Positions 36,088-50,750 of a DNA stretch of 64,000 nucleotides are shown here, one piece after another; position 1 is the stretch's first letter; each line of letters begins with the position of its first letter. Both the position numbers and the translations under genes were made by a program. The stretch spans positions 1-64,000 of the forward strand of contig JACGCK010000188.1 of the NCBI GenBank assembly GCA_014925825.1. Direction: 5' to 3'. The notes beneath the pieces are model-generated. The model made no database searches, had not been told where the DNA came from, and was given only the letters and a program-made list of their open reading frames with translations. This stretch comes from Pholiota molesta (Eukaryota > Basidiomycota > Agaricomycetes > Agaricales > Strophariaceae).

Positions 36088-36536
36088 CTTATTTTTTTTT
36101 TCCGATTTTGCTGTCATTGTCAATGGCGCTGCCAGCGCTGGCGGCTGAGCGTTGGCGGTTGAGCGTGCGTACAATAAATGATACCAATTTATCAATTTCT
36201 CAACACCCCGATTGGCTATTATTAAACAGCGTATTGACGTGGACGATCGAGTTGGAGAAGTCGATCGAAAGTCGTATTATTTTCTCCTCAGCATTCCGCC
36301 GCGCGCACTCATGCATGCATCATGGCTCCAGGCTGAACTAATGAAAATGATTGATAGTTCAAATTTATACGTTCAGATGCATGCTGGATGCATGTCAATG
36401 TACGGAGGTTGTACGGGTTTAATAAACAGACTGGTCAGTGATCGCGAACTTCAGCCCTTGGCTTCGAAGCCTTCGATGCCTTCAGCTGTAGTGAGAAGAG
36501 GACACGCTCGGAACAGGTGCGTGCCATAGAATCTAT

Positions 36537-36608
36537 ACACCGATGGTGAAGCGGTTATCATGCTTGCCTTCCAAGCAAGCGGCAGGGGTTCGACTCCCCT
36601 TCGGTGTA
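36537..36608 (+). tRNA. tRNA-Gly(TCC)
   Basis: A 72-base cloverleaf with acceptor ACACCGA/TCGGTGT and anticodon TCC in CTTCCAA. The A-box region is in the D-arm (GTGAAGCGG) and the B box is GGTTCGACTCC. TATTTTTG follows as pol III terminator. Its sequence matches the retrotransposon-split copy (6867-6917 plus 19407-19427). Confidence 0.94.
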
Positions 36609-36855
36609 CATATTTTTGATGTCAATCATAATGGCACCTCAGGAACTGCGCACCAGCGCGTTCTCCCTTCTGAACATTGACGCGATTTTTTGATACGACA
36701 ACATTTCAATTGAAATCTCCGCTTTCTCAAATGTCAACGGCGATCATTGATTCAAAGTACATCTTTGATAGCATTTAAAGGCCGATCCATACATATATAA
36801 CATCGTCCGAACACACATCCTCCTCCCAACGATCTTCCTTGGACTCAACGGCATC

Positions 36856-39695
36856 ATGACTACTCCCAACGAGCAAGCAGATGCCAATTTAAAATCAGCC
36901 GCTCTCACTCACATAAACCCAAGTATCGACACCTCGGCGGCCGGTGTTGACACGGGCATAAATTTGGCCAACACTGTCGTCGCCATCGTAAAAGAAGTGG
37001 GGGAGCTGATGAACACCGTCCCATACCTGAAGTCATTGTCTGGTGTGATCCTACAGATCATCAAGATCAGAGATGTACGTATGTTATCTGTGCCAGTATG
37101 ATATTACTAACCTTTGACCTTCAGGAGATCAAATCGAATAAGGAACGCTGTCGCGAGCTCATTGACAAGGTTCTCCGCATCTCGAAATCGATTTATGAAA
37201 GGCTCGCCGATATCGCGAAATCGAAAGGGAAGGTGAAATTGGCCCGAATCGAGGGCCATCTCGGAGACTGCAACAGGCGAGTCCGATTGCATAGATGCCT
37301 TTCGTACAATGCTCAGAGTCTATTTAGAACCCTCTCAGCTGTTTATGAAGCGCTCGAGAAGCACCGTTCACGCAAGCTACTGGCGAAGCTTATAAACCGC
37401 GGGCTGGACGAGCTAAACACATTGGATCGACGTGTGGACGAATTGAATATTAAGCTTATACTAGTAGGTGCACAAATCCAGGAGACGTCTCTTATTTAAC
37501 GATGCTCGGTGCACATAGGATATCCTGGTCGACATTAAATTGGAACAGGTCGCCACAAAGGAAGATCAGTCTCCTGCGCCTAAGTACGCATTTTATTTTT
37601 CAACTAAAAAGGATTAAACGCTAACGACTAATTTATTGCTGAACCAGTGGATTAGGCCATATCCTCCCGCCGAAACCCTACTTGATGGTCGAGCGTGAAG
37701 CGCAGGCCGATAGCGCACTAAATATTCTCCTCAACGAGGAGCCCTCGCGCATCGCAATCCTAGGCGGAGGTGGGTTCGGGAAGACTACCTTGGCGCGAGC
37801 CATTCTCCACGACCCACAGATCACAGAGCATCTCTCTGTCGGTAGAAAGTCACCGAATGAAAAGAGATCCAGACGCTTCGGTCCTGCTCGCTGTCCTATC
37901 TCTCCTTCCCTCAGGTTTTCCCTCCGATGCAAGTGCTTTGGCAAAATTGGAGGAATATCTCGGCATAAACGACATCGATTCTGCCTTCCAAACACTACGG
38001 ACTGTATCATTGGTCGAAACGAAATTATCTTCTACAGCGAGAATACAGATGTTGTCCCCCATTCGACTCTTTTGCCATGAATTCCTTTCCTCCAAAATGT
38101 CGTCAGTGCTCGAGAAAGTTGCCGACTATTATATTGCTATCATGCTGAACGCCGAAGATAAACGATGGGTCTCTGAGCTTTACAATCAAATCGTTCCGGA
38201 AATTCAGAACCTCCATTCGGTGTTTCAAAGAGCGTACAAAGCCGGCTACTCTCAGAATATTTCTGCACTCATCGACGCCACTGTGTTCCTTACAAGCTGG
38301 TCTCAGTACATCGGGTATCTTGCTCGAGATACCATTCAGATGGCCCTTGAAAGATCGACTGAGCTCCCCATCGTACATGCCAAATGCCTCTTAGCTCTAG
38401 GAGATCTGGTTCGTATCGAAGGTCAGAACAAAAAGGCCGAGAACTTTATTAAAGAAGCGGCCACACTCTTCAGGAAAGGACACGATACACCAGGGGAGGC
38501 ACGGGCAACTTACATTCTCGGACGCGTGCTCCTTGACATGCGGCAGCTCGACGACGCATTGACCACGTTCAAAGCGAGTCTCGAGCTCTACACCCAAGCC
38601 GACTATCAGCAAGGACAAGCGAATGCACAGTACAGTATTGGACAAATATACGAGGAAACGGAGCGACATTCGGAGGCGGAGACAAGCCTGAAAAGTGCGC
38701 TCGAGGCATACAAAAAGATGCCAGATCTTCTTGGCCAATCGAATGCTGCTTCGAGCCTGACTACACTCTACGTTAAAATCGGGAATTTAACAGAAGGTGA
38801 GAAATTTGCTACCCAAGCCTTGGCGGCGGCCAAAGAAGCGCAGTACACACTTGGGGAAGGCAACGCACTCCAGAAGCTAGGCTGCATTTTTCTCGGGACG
38901 GACAGAGTTACGGAAGCTCGACAGGCTTTCGAGCAGGTCCTCACAATCACCAAGACACAAAACCATTACGCCAACCATCTCGGAGTCCTTGATGACTTAG
39001 GGGAGGTTTACATCAGATCAGATCAACTTTCTGCGGCAGAGGCGCTACTCACAGAATCCATCAACACAGAGTCGGATGCGATTCAAGCGGCCTACGTTTT
39101 AGCCACCTTGGGATGGCTCCATATCTGCCAAGGTCGCCTCGACAAGGCCGAATCCGGTTTAAACGACGCGCTGCAGCGCTTCCAAGAATTCGACGACAAA
39201 GCCTGGCAGGTCAAGGTTCTCGCGCATCTCGGGACCGTGTACTTTAAATCCAACCGCCTAGACAAGGTCGAGCAAGTGCTAGAATCCATCCCACATCTGA
39301 CGACGCGCTTGCGATCCGTCGAAATTCATCGACTATGGGTTCTTGGTGAGCTTTACACCGTCCAGGGAAAGTTCGAAGACGCGCAGGTTTCCTTGGATGC
39401 AGCGCTGGCTCTTTGCCAGAATAGGGAATATTCATTCTCGTATCAGCAGGGTAACATCCTTCGAAGTTGCGGTGTGCTCCTTACGAAGCAAGGTCACGTC
39501 AAGCTAGCCATCCCTAAATTCGAGGAAGCACGCGAGTTCCATCGCAAGGCTCAGTGGGTCTCCGAGCAGGCCACCGACCTCGATCGACTCGGCGAAGCGT
39601 ATGAGATAATCGGGAAGATCGAGGAGGCAAACGCAATGATCAAAGAGGCGGAGACGCTCATGGAGACCATACGGGAGGCGCAAGGCGCGATTTGA
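36856..39695 (+). pseudogene. NLR-like gene (helical N-domain, P-loop, TPRs), NB core deleted
   Basis: Exon 1 (36856-37074) and exons from 37125, 37519 and 37648 have good GT-AG junctions. They encode an N-terminal helical bundle (TGINLANTVVAIVKEVGELM) and a linker ending in ILPPKPYLMVEREAQ. The P-loop GGGGFGKTTLARAIL follows near 37770. Soon after (about 37830) the sequence jumps out of frame to the winged-helix part (HRMKRDPDASVLLAVLSLLP), so roughly the middle of the nucleotide-binding domain (Walker B and sensor regions) is missing. From there one long frame to 39695 carries about ten TPR-like repeats (for example GEARATYILGRVLLDMRQLD). NLRs switch state on nucleotide binding to trigger immunity-like responses. 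This copy could not do so in the usual way. A TATA-like CATATATAAC lies about 60 bases before the start. Confidence 0.75.
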
Positions 39696-40132
39696 GACTA
39701 TAGTTGTAGCTGCATGATATGCATATTACACTGGATATGGTAATGAAAGAATAATGACGTGCCTTTTATTCTCTTTCTGTTCTCCTTGTCACATTCATGA
39801 TTCAGGCCTGCCTAGACAATGGCAGAGACGATGGGTGACTACGAATCCAAGTGGGATGGTATTTACTTGCTGCGGAGGTCGTCGGACGATAGAATCGGGA
39901 ACTGGGAAGAAAAGAAAGAAGCTGGTAGAGGACAAGTAATGTTCAAGGAATCATAGCGGCCTGGTACTTATGTACAAGCAGACGTGGAGAAAGATGACGC
40001 GATCTGTTCCGGTCAAGTTCCGGTATCAACGGAGCCACCCGAGCGCTGGAGCTCTAAGTCTCCCTCCCATTTCATTCCTCTCGAGACTCGCGCTCGCTGG
40101 CTCCTAGCCATAAATATTGAGTATAAAAAAAA

Positions 40133-40172
40133 ACACCGAAGGGGAGTCGAAGCCCTGCCGCTTGCTTGGAAG
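40133..40172 (-). pseudogene. tRNA-Gly(TCC) remnant, 3' half
   Basis: Reading on the minus strand gives CTTCCAAGCAAGCGGCAGGG, a T-arm with one substitution (GCTTCGACTCCCC) and the acceptor TTCGGTGT. The 5' half is gone and the fragment joins directly to TAGGGACAGAGACT, the sequence that precedes the tRNA downstream of F-box copy A. The tRNA was therefore copied together with the F-box gene. Confidence 0.8.
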
Positions 40173-40278
40173 AGTCTCTGTCCCTAAAAGTAGGTCTATA
40201 ATAAATCTATAGCGGACAAACACTATATACTGTTACATATGCATAGCTTCAAATGTATATTCAAGGGGGGAAAATGTA

Positions 40279-41661
40279 TCAAAATATTCGCACTGGAAAC
40301 TCGAATTTCAAGGCAGGGTTCGTAGAACACTGAGGCATGAACGCAGGGATATTCAACCATGTAAAATCATGGTTGCCCCGATTCGTGTGTACATTTGCGC
40401 CAATCAACGAGACAGGCAAGTACAGAGATCGCAAACTAGAAAATTTCCGGGTGGAAAGGAGGATGTCGAGGTCCATGAAATCTTTGATCACTGGCGAATG
40501 ATCGATTATGGGAAGAACTATGCCGACCGTTATTCTAAGGTGCTTCAAGGAGGCCCAGGGAAACGTGCAAGTGTTCTGTAGAATGGTCGCAGGGAGCTGG
40601 TGATGACTAGGACCGCCAACGGGATTGTACCAAACTTGAAACCGCAACGTCTCCAGTCGCGCCGAAGCTTCTGGATGAATGGAGTTTAAAATGTTGGGAA
40701 AATCTGGAGGAATCGAGTGTTCTGAGCATATAAGCATATAAGTAGTATTAGTTTTCTTCGCCTGTTTTTATAGTTTAGTGAACCGAGGTTGCTTACGTTG
40801 AACGGATATATCCAGAACCTTCAGCTGGCTCAGCCCCCGCAATAAACGAATGATTGGGACTGCTTCATCTACCGCCGCTCCAGTTGAGGACGTCGTCGCA
40901 GCAAATGTCTGAAGTTGGGACAAATCGAAGAAAGGAAGCCCAATACCCGGCCGAATGCCTTCAAGGAGTCCTTTGATCGCGCTATAACTCACAGTAAATG
41001 CCAAGGACTGCAGCCGAAGAGGACGTGGATGACAGACAGCGGGTGGATCTGCTATAACGGCAGTGGACATATTGGAATCGATGAGATGGAATGTATGGAG
41101 GCAAGCGAGCGGATGAATTATTGACATCGGGATATTCAGATAGTCGGTGAAGTAAAGATGCGTGAGCGTACGTTGTTGCTGATGTATGAGGCTAACCATT
41201 GCTACCTGCAACGCATCGTCCAAGCTGTCCCAGCTCTCGAATCTCTTCCAGGGCTCCTTGTCGAGCTGGTGTCTAATATGCAGCTTCTCCAATCGATCGA
41301 ATTTTTGTAAGAGCGGCAAGATCGTCTCATCGATCCAATTTGAAAGATGCGGGTAGAAAACCAACTCGCGGACGTATCCTGCAATTTCCGGGCTGCTCGC
41401 GATGAGTTTGGCTAGGTTCGTCGTTCCGATATGCAGCGTCGCTTCAAACTTCCCAGCCCTGCGATGGGCCTGATTAGCAACATCCGACCCATAGATACGG
41501 GATTTAAGCCAGATCGCAGAGAACAAGTGTTTGCGACAGACAGGCAGGAGGTAGCGGCATGTTTGTGAGACGGATCGCATGGTTTCGAAGGCAGGAGGTT
41601 CGTCATTCGCCAACATCTCGATAACCGTATGCAGAACGTCAAAGGGTAGGACGACCGACAT
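40279..41661 (-). CDS. F-box/LRR-like protein, copy B (intact)
   Basis: Two exons, 41661-40797 and 40721-40279, join in phase (donor GTAAGC after the LDISVQ motif, acceptor GCTCAG) to give about 435 residues. The F-box occupies roughly residues 3-50 (LPFDVLHTVIEMLANDEPPA ... CRYLLPVCRKHLFSAIW). The rest has leucine-rich segments (TILPLLQKFDRLEKLHI, PLACLHTFHLIDSNMS, LPFFDLSQLQTF) typical of irregular fungal LRR folds. The expected role is an SCF substrate receptor, with unknown substrate. The start is chosen where all four paralogues begin MSV. No lesion found. It is divergent from the MYND copy to its right, with about 300 bases between leaders. Confidence 0.82.
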
Positions 41662-41974
41662 ATTCCGGGGACCAGGAATCTTTGAGATAGCTCTTAATAA
41701 GATAAAGAAGACATTACTGCACATCAGCCACTCACTGCTATTTTGCTGCTATTGGCGAGAGCTCTTGCTCTGAAGGCCGAAGAGTCTAGCCAAATTGTCG
41801 CCAGGCGTTTCATGTCGCTGATATCGGAACAAGAACAACGCACCTGTTGCGCGCCCGCTTTGCGAAAATTCCAAGTGGATGTGGGAATTTCGACCAGCAG
41901 TCTAAGGCTGTGCGTCGTCGTGGCTGAATTTAGGTCGTTTGGAAACGTTTAAATTACAACGCTGAAGTGGTTAT

Positions 41975-43263
41975 TGGGTGATCGCGTTGACCGTGAACGT
42001 GACGCCCGCTACTTCGTCCGAGCTCGACCAATCTAGAGTCTAAGGAAGTAAACCTTAGTGGATGTTCAAACGTTCACACATCACGGATGATGCCTCTGCG
42101 CAGATATTCAGCGAAGCCGGGGGAAAGGCTATTCCTGAGATCGTGCAGCTTTCGCCTTGCGTTGTTAGAGTGACCTTGGGCGATCGAATCCAGGATATCG
42201 CGTACCCGTTTCCCGTTATAGGCAGTGCGCACCGGCTGCGCCTTGCTCGGATGGCACGATATATTGAGGCATGTACATACTTTTACTAGTTTTTGGAGTC
42301 CATGGCTGAACTACCACCCCCACTCCATAGGTTATCGTACCGACCTCGAGATCGCTCATGGCGGATGGAATGAAACTCAATACATTCGCAGTCATCAACA
42401 CAAAAGGACTCTTCCATCCATGGAGCATCCACCGGGTTAACTTGTGTACTCTGCCTGTTCTTGACATTCAAACGAAATACATTCAGGAGTGGCTCAACGT
42501 CCACGTCGGCTCTATGATGTCCACTCGCGAAAGATCGCTCAGGAAGAAAGATGGTACCGATACTTTGATGTTTGTTAAAGATACCCTCCACAAGATTTTT
42601 GTCCGCGCATCGGGCGTACAGGGTGATTTCGTGCAGCGGCTCTTTGCTCTGCTAGATGTCAAGAAACATAGCTGCGACACCATCGTATTCGTCGACGACC
42701 TTCGTATCGACCTGGCCTCTCATGCCATGATCTGCGACGCATACGTCCTTACTCTGACAGAGGAGCTGATGGAAGAGGTCGAAGAATCGTACGAGAGACT
42801 CTTGAATGAAAGGGAGATGGTCCACATCGCTGTATTCGAAGGCGAGATGCAGGTATGGAAGCAGCTTCTACCCGCATTGTTTGCCGAGAGGTGTCGGTCG
42901 TCCTGGTCTCACGGGCCAAATTGCGAATAAGTATACGATCCACGGTCGCATCTCGCTCACAGAAGACATAGATGCTGATCCTCTTTGCAGCTGTGGCCGA
43001 GGAAAGGAAGTTGACGGATAAGCGAACTGTGGATGAAATTCGCACCGTTCGTCACCCGGGTCGCGCTTTCGCCGTTGTTCGTGGTCTCGTATCTTGAGAC
43101 CGTGGGTCGAGATCCAGATGCGCGCAAGTGTTCGGTGTGTCGAAAGCGAGGACAGCCAAAGCTCAGAGCTTGCGGGGGCTGCAAGAAGGTACGATATTGT
43201 TCCACCGAATGTCAGAAGAACGATTTGGAGGCGCATAAGCCGAAGTGCAAGGTTTTAAATTGA
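41975..43263 (+). pseudogene. DUF4470-MYND gene copy, internally deleted
   Basis: Compared with the full copy (53435-57153), this one keeps the 5' leader (GTGAACGTGACGCCCGC ... CAATCTA, up to about 42070). It then jumps to the C-terminal third (AQIFSEAGGKAIPEIVQLSP), so roughly 2.5 kb including DUF4470 is missing. The C-terminal part continues after an intron (IVPTSRSLMADGMKLN) to SWSHGPNCE. There a 4-base insertion creates a stop (about 42929), with more disruption near 43020. The last block holds a complete MYND zinc finger, CSVCRKRGQPKLRACGGCKK followed by CSTECQ and HKPKC. MYND fingers mediate protein contacts. This copy is probably dead, although the MYND-encoding 3' end remains open. 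Confidence 0.75.
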
Positions 43264-43645
43264 CTCGTGGCAATTTTTTTTTTGCATGGTGCAGACCTTC
43301 TAACGCAAAGAAACATCCCTTTTACTTGATATCTTACAACACTTGAATCATTTTGTACCTTGGATGCTCCGCATACGTGATGCACATTCGGCAACACACG
43401 TTGAAGGCACTTGCCACTATGCATCGCAAAGACAACGGTTTAGATTAGAAGGTAGGATTCAAGCCAAGGAGGAGTTAGCATGAGCGCGACCGAAATTAGA
43501 CATGCACTTCCTGACTGAAGTTAGTACTTCTGGCGAATGCGGAAGTCTTCGTCCCTAAAATTAGATCTGTACTTAATAAAGCTCAAAATTTCTACAACGG
43601 GCCAACGCTACATACTTGGTGTATATTCAAGAGGGGAAAAATGTG

Positions 43646-45010
43646 TCAAAACAGTTGTGATGAAAACTGAAATTTCAAGGCAGGATTCATATAACATTGA
43701 GGCATAAGCACAGGGATATCGACCCATTTCCCATCATCCGTGTGTGTGTTTGCACCAATGAACAAGAGAATCATGGATAGAGATTTCAAACTAGAAAATT
43801 TCTGGGTGGAGAGGAGGTTGTCGAGGGCCATCAAGTCGTCGATCACTGGCGAGCGGTCGATTATTGGAAGAACTATGCAGATCAAAATTCCAAGGTCCTT
43901 CAAAGAGGGAAACGTGCGAGTATTCTGTAGAATAGCCGCGGGGAGCTGGTGATGCGTAGGACCGCCAATGGGGTTGTACCACAAATGAAACGACAAGAAT
44001 TCCAGTTTCGCCGCTGCTTCTGGATGAATGGAGTTGAATACATCGGGAAAATTGGGAGGAATCGAGCGTTCTGCGCATAAATGTAGTATTAGTTCTTTTC
44101 GCCTGAATCTTTACATCTATGAATCAAGCCTGCTGCTTACGTTGAGCAGATATAACCAGATTCTTCAGCTTGCTCATCCCCCGCAATAAACGACTGATTC
44201 GGACTCCATCGTCTACTGTTCCAGGTGAGGATGTCCTCACAATAAACTCCCGAAGTTGGGACAAATTGAAGAATGGAAGCCTACTCGGCCGAATCCCATC
44301 GAGGAGACCTTTGATTGCGCTCTCACTCATGGTAAATTCCAAGAACTCTAGCCGAAGAGGACGTGGATGGCAGAGAACCGGTGGATCTGCTATAACGGCA
44401 GTGGACATATTGGATTCTAAGAGGCGCAAAGTATGGAGGCAAGTGAGCGGATAAATTATCGACATTGGGATATTCAGATATTTGGCGAAGTAAAGATGTG
44501 TGAGCGTATGTCGTTGCCGATGTATGAGGTTAATCATAGCCATTTGAACGACTTGGCCAAGCGATCCCAGTTCTCGAACATCTTCGAACTGTCCTTGGTA
44601 ATGTCGGGTTGGAATTTAATATGCAGCTTCTCCAATCGATCGAATTTTCGTAAGAGTGGCAAGAGTGTCTCATCAACCCCACTTGAAGGATGTGGATAGA
44701 AAATGAACTCGCGGACGTATCCTGCAATTTCCGGGCTGCTTGCGACAAGTTTTGCAAGGTTTGTCGCTCCGATATGCAGCGTCGCCTCACGCTTTCCATT
44801 CAGAGGCCTGCCATGGGCCTGATTGGCAACATCCGACCCATAGATGCGGGATTTAAGCCAGATCGCAGAGAACAAGTGTTTACGAGAGACAGGCAGGAGG
44901 TAGCGGCATGTCTGGGACACGGATTGCATGGTTTCGAAAGCAGGAGGCCCGTCATTCGCCAACATCTCGATAACCGTGCTCAGAACGTCAAAGGGGAGAA
45001 CGACCGACAT
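43646..45010 (-). pseudogene. F-box/LRR-like copy C, one frameshift
   Basis: Starts MSVVLPFDVLSTVIEMLAND at 45010 and follows copy B closely through YVREFIFYPHPSSGVDETLL. Near 44550 the frame breaks (AKSFKWL then stop). It resumes in the next frame with MINLIHRQRHTLTHLYFAKY, then the intron and a second exon ending at 43646 (NPALKFQFSSQLF). A single added base restores the frame, so this could be decay or a sequencing error. It lies convergent to the MYND copy, 380 bases from its end. Its conserved leader lies at about 45011-45230. Confidence 0.75.
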
Positions 45011-45539
45011 ATTCCGAGAATCTTGTGAGGTAGATATTAAGCTAAAGAAGACGTTACTGCACGAAAGCCACTCACTGGTATTGGCGGAAACTCTTGGTTT
45101 GAAAGCTGAAGAGTCTGGCTCAGTTGTCGTCAGGCGTTTAAATTCGATGGTTGCTAATATGGGAACGGAGAACGCGCCCGCTTTGTGAAGATTTGAAGTA
45201 GTTGTGGGAATTTCCGAAATGCGATGACATAAAGGGTCGACCTTCGGTCTCCTCAACACCTTGCTGATAAGTAGCTTATGTAAATTTTACTTTCACATTG
45301 GAACATCCAAATTCGCACCCAAGTTCTCGAATCTCGACGCATTGGACTTAATAACTTATGTATGCCATTCAATCAAGTTCAATTGTCTTCTTTTGATATA
45401 TTTATACTTAATTAATGGTTATCACTCGATGAGAAGCCTGTAAATTGTAATCATTTCCATAATCCTTTATTGTCAGACCTCGCTGGCGGCTGCACCCGCC
45501 ACGCTCGGTCTTTGGAAACTGTAAAAGAACCAACATTTT

Positions 45540-45865
45540 TAAAAGTTGATAGGGAAGCATTGCTTGCTCGTGCTTGCCAATCCATGCTCAGGTAAATATT
45601 TACGATTTCTCAACATTTTCGCAAGTCGATAGGGAATGCATTGTTTGCTCGTGCTTGCCAATCCATGCTCAGGTAAATATTTACGATTTCTCAACATTTT
45701 CGCAAGTCGATAGGGAATGCATTGTTTGCTCGTGCTTGCCAATCCATGTTCAAGTAAATATTTACGATTTCTCAACATTTTCACAAGTCGATAGGGAATG
45801 CATTGTTTGCTTATGCTTGCCAACCCACGCACAGGTAAATATTTACGATTTCTTAACATCTATCC
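45540..45865. repeat. 81-bp minisatellite, four copies
   Basis: Each unit contains GTAAATATTTACGATTTCT, CAACATTTTCGCAAGTCGAT and GGGAATGCATTGTTTGCTCG. The period is 81 bases, a multiple of three, so both strands stay open. The minus strand reads a 27-residue repeat (MLRNRKYLPEHGLASTSKQC and so on). Units differ by a few substitutions. I treat it as non-coding because there is no promoter, splice site or homologous context. Confidence 0.8.
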
Positions 45866-45899
45866 ATATATAGTGAATTTCGACAGTGGGGGACCATTG

Positions 45900-46095
45900 C
45901 TTTCAGCAAGGTGATCTCAAGATCTCACGGTCAGAAAGCATAAATAAACAGAAAGGCATCATATAAAAATCTATCTATGCAAGGTGGCTTGATACAAGCT
46001 TGATAATCTGGAACCAGGTCTACTTGGTAGGTGCCAGGCAGAGTCTTGCGGTACGCTTCCGCGAGCTCTTGTTGAACGTTGGGAAGACTATCATT
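45900..46095 (-). repeat. Degenerate duplicate of the MEF1 3' end
   Basis: Matches 46240-46415 in the same orientation. Shared motifs are AGAAAGCATAAATAA (GGAAAGCATAAATAA there), TAAATCTATCTAT and GTCTTGCGGTACGC followed by CGAGCTC. It covers the last MEF1 exon and 3'UTR, with the stop region mutated. It marks the right end of the rearranged block. Confidence 0.65.
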
Positions 46096-46303
46096 CGAAT
46101 AAGTATATCATTATTATATGATCCAACGCACGTCCTTAATCACCTCGCCGACCCCCCCGATCCCATCGAGCGTGAAATTCCGTATTATTAGTGTATTACA
46201 GAGCAAGGAGATGGGGATGGATGGTGGAGCGCGAATACAGATCGCGGTCGGAAAGCATAAATAAGATGAATAGAAAGTGCATTATATATAAATCTATCTA
46301 TCA

Positions 46304-49033
<2,730 letters not shown>

Positions 49034-49399
49034 CGCTTCGTTGTTCAGGAGAAACAGTGTTTCGTTGGCAAAAAATTGGGTGTAATTGACTTACGTAATA
49101 CTATCTTTGCCCCTATTTTCGTCTGAAAGCGCCCTCTACACTAGGTGAAGGAATCCTATACGTTCTGCTAAAATTCCATACAATGGTCACAAACGTATGG
49201 TAATAGAGGCTTTATCACACAATGTCATAAAATACCATAAAATGCTTGGAATACTTCTGACGTTTGCAAGGCAGTTCTGTAATAGAATCCGGGATATGCC
49301 GACTGAGTTTGGGACACGCGTCGCAAGACGCGTAATTCGAACTTCTCCTTCTCCTCCTTGCTGTATCCCATCCTCAATCTCCACACCCCATAACTCACC

Positions 49400-50089
49400 A
49401 TGGAGACTTCGTTCGCTATCACCGGGAAAGGCTACCTTATCATGGCCGCCGACACCACCGCGGCGCGCTCCATCGTCAAGATGAAAGTCGACGAGGACAA
49501 AATCAAGGCCCTGAGCCCGCACCTGCTAATGGCATACTCTGGAGAGCCAGGTCAGCTCTATCGCTCCTCATATGATATCCACACTTCATTCAAAGTATCC
49601 AGGTGACACTGTCCAGTTCGCAGAATACGTCGAGCGCAACATCCGCCTATACCAGATTCGAAACCTCTACCCTCTCCGCCCATCCGCAGCGGCATCGTGG
49701 ATCCGCAAAGCCCTTGCAGACTCCCTGCGTTCCCGAAAGCCGTATTCCGTCAACTTGCTCCTCGGAGGCTACGATACCGCTACATACGACCCCCATCTCT
49801 ACTGGATCGACTACCTCGGCACGATGTCGGAGGTGCCGTTCGCTGCACACGGATACGGTGCCTACTTTGCGCTGAGTTTGTTGGATCGGTGCGCTGCTAT
49901 CCTTGGGTCTCTCTATTTGCCTCGCTGATACTGTTGAATAGGTACCACAACCCAGAGGCAGATCTCGAGGAAGGCCTGGCGACGCTGAGGCGCTGCCTTG
50001 ACGAGGTGGCGAAGCGTCTCGTGGTCAGCCCTGGGAAGTACAAAGTGAAGATCGTTGATAAGGATGGTGTTCGGGAGATCGAATTGTAA
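49400..50089 (+). CDS. PRE1: 20S proteasome subunit beta-4
   Basis: A non-catalytic subunit of the proteasome beta ring. Exons 49400-49550, 49603-49888 and 49942-50089 join in phase to 194 residues, close to yeast Pre1 (198). Diagnostic blocks are [75 protein letters not shown] and the C-terminal [14 protein letters not shown]. There is no propeptide and no N-terminal catalytic threonine, as expected for this subunit. It is divergent from MEF1 and upstream of the chitin deacetylase. Confidence 0.95.
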
Positions 50090-50750
50090 ATTGCTCGCAC
50101 CTTCGGGATGTATACATGACTGTAATGGATCGCTTTTCCCTTTGTTTTTTTTCTTTCTGTTTTGGGATCGTTGATGACAGTTCTGGTGGTTTGTCGATTC
50201 AACCCGCTTAGTGCAATTTCTCTCTCTCGGCTCCTATTTACGGTGCTGCGTTCGCTCTCCACGACAGCTGATATATTCACCAAGCAGGATCTATGATATT
50301 TCGTCCGATTTCTGATGGATGCTGCGAAATGCTCAGTAACTGAGCAAAGAACCTACCATTTTTCTACTAATAACTTATTTCTTCGAACAGAATATAAACT
50401 CTTTGAAAAGCCCAACAAGTTCCAATCCCAACCAACATCTTCACCGTCAGTCTCCTGCAAGCTCGTATCCCATAATCCGCCCAAAGCTAAAAATAGAGCA
50501 GCATACAAAACTCGTTACAGCCAGCCGCACCTTCCCTCCTCTTCAGCCTCCCATCTTCCCGCTACACTTCCCAGCCCCTTTCTCCGGCCTTTGGGTCAGC
50601 CGCCTAGCACGAAACCCATTCCTCTCTCTTCCACCCTCTCTTTCTATCCTTCCTTTTTACCACACCACCCCCGCTCCAAAGCGTACCCCTCCGCACCTAC
50701 CACCTTCTCCGCTGACGACGTCAGACACCTCCCCGCCCAGATAACCAAAC

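Noticed and set aside
45540..45865. Possible CRISPR-like array
   Set aside because: Units are contiguous tandem copies with no unique spacers, and the genome is eukaryotic.
45539..45873. Repetitive frames on both strands with a 27-residue period
   Set aside because: The 81-bp minisatellite period is a multiple of three, so frames stay open automatically. No start context, introns or homologue.
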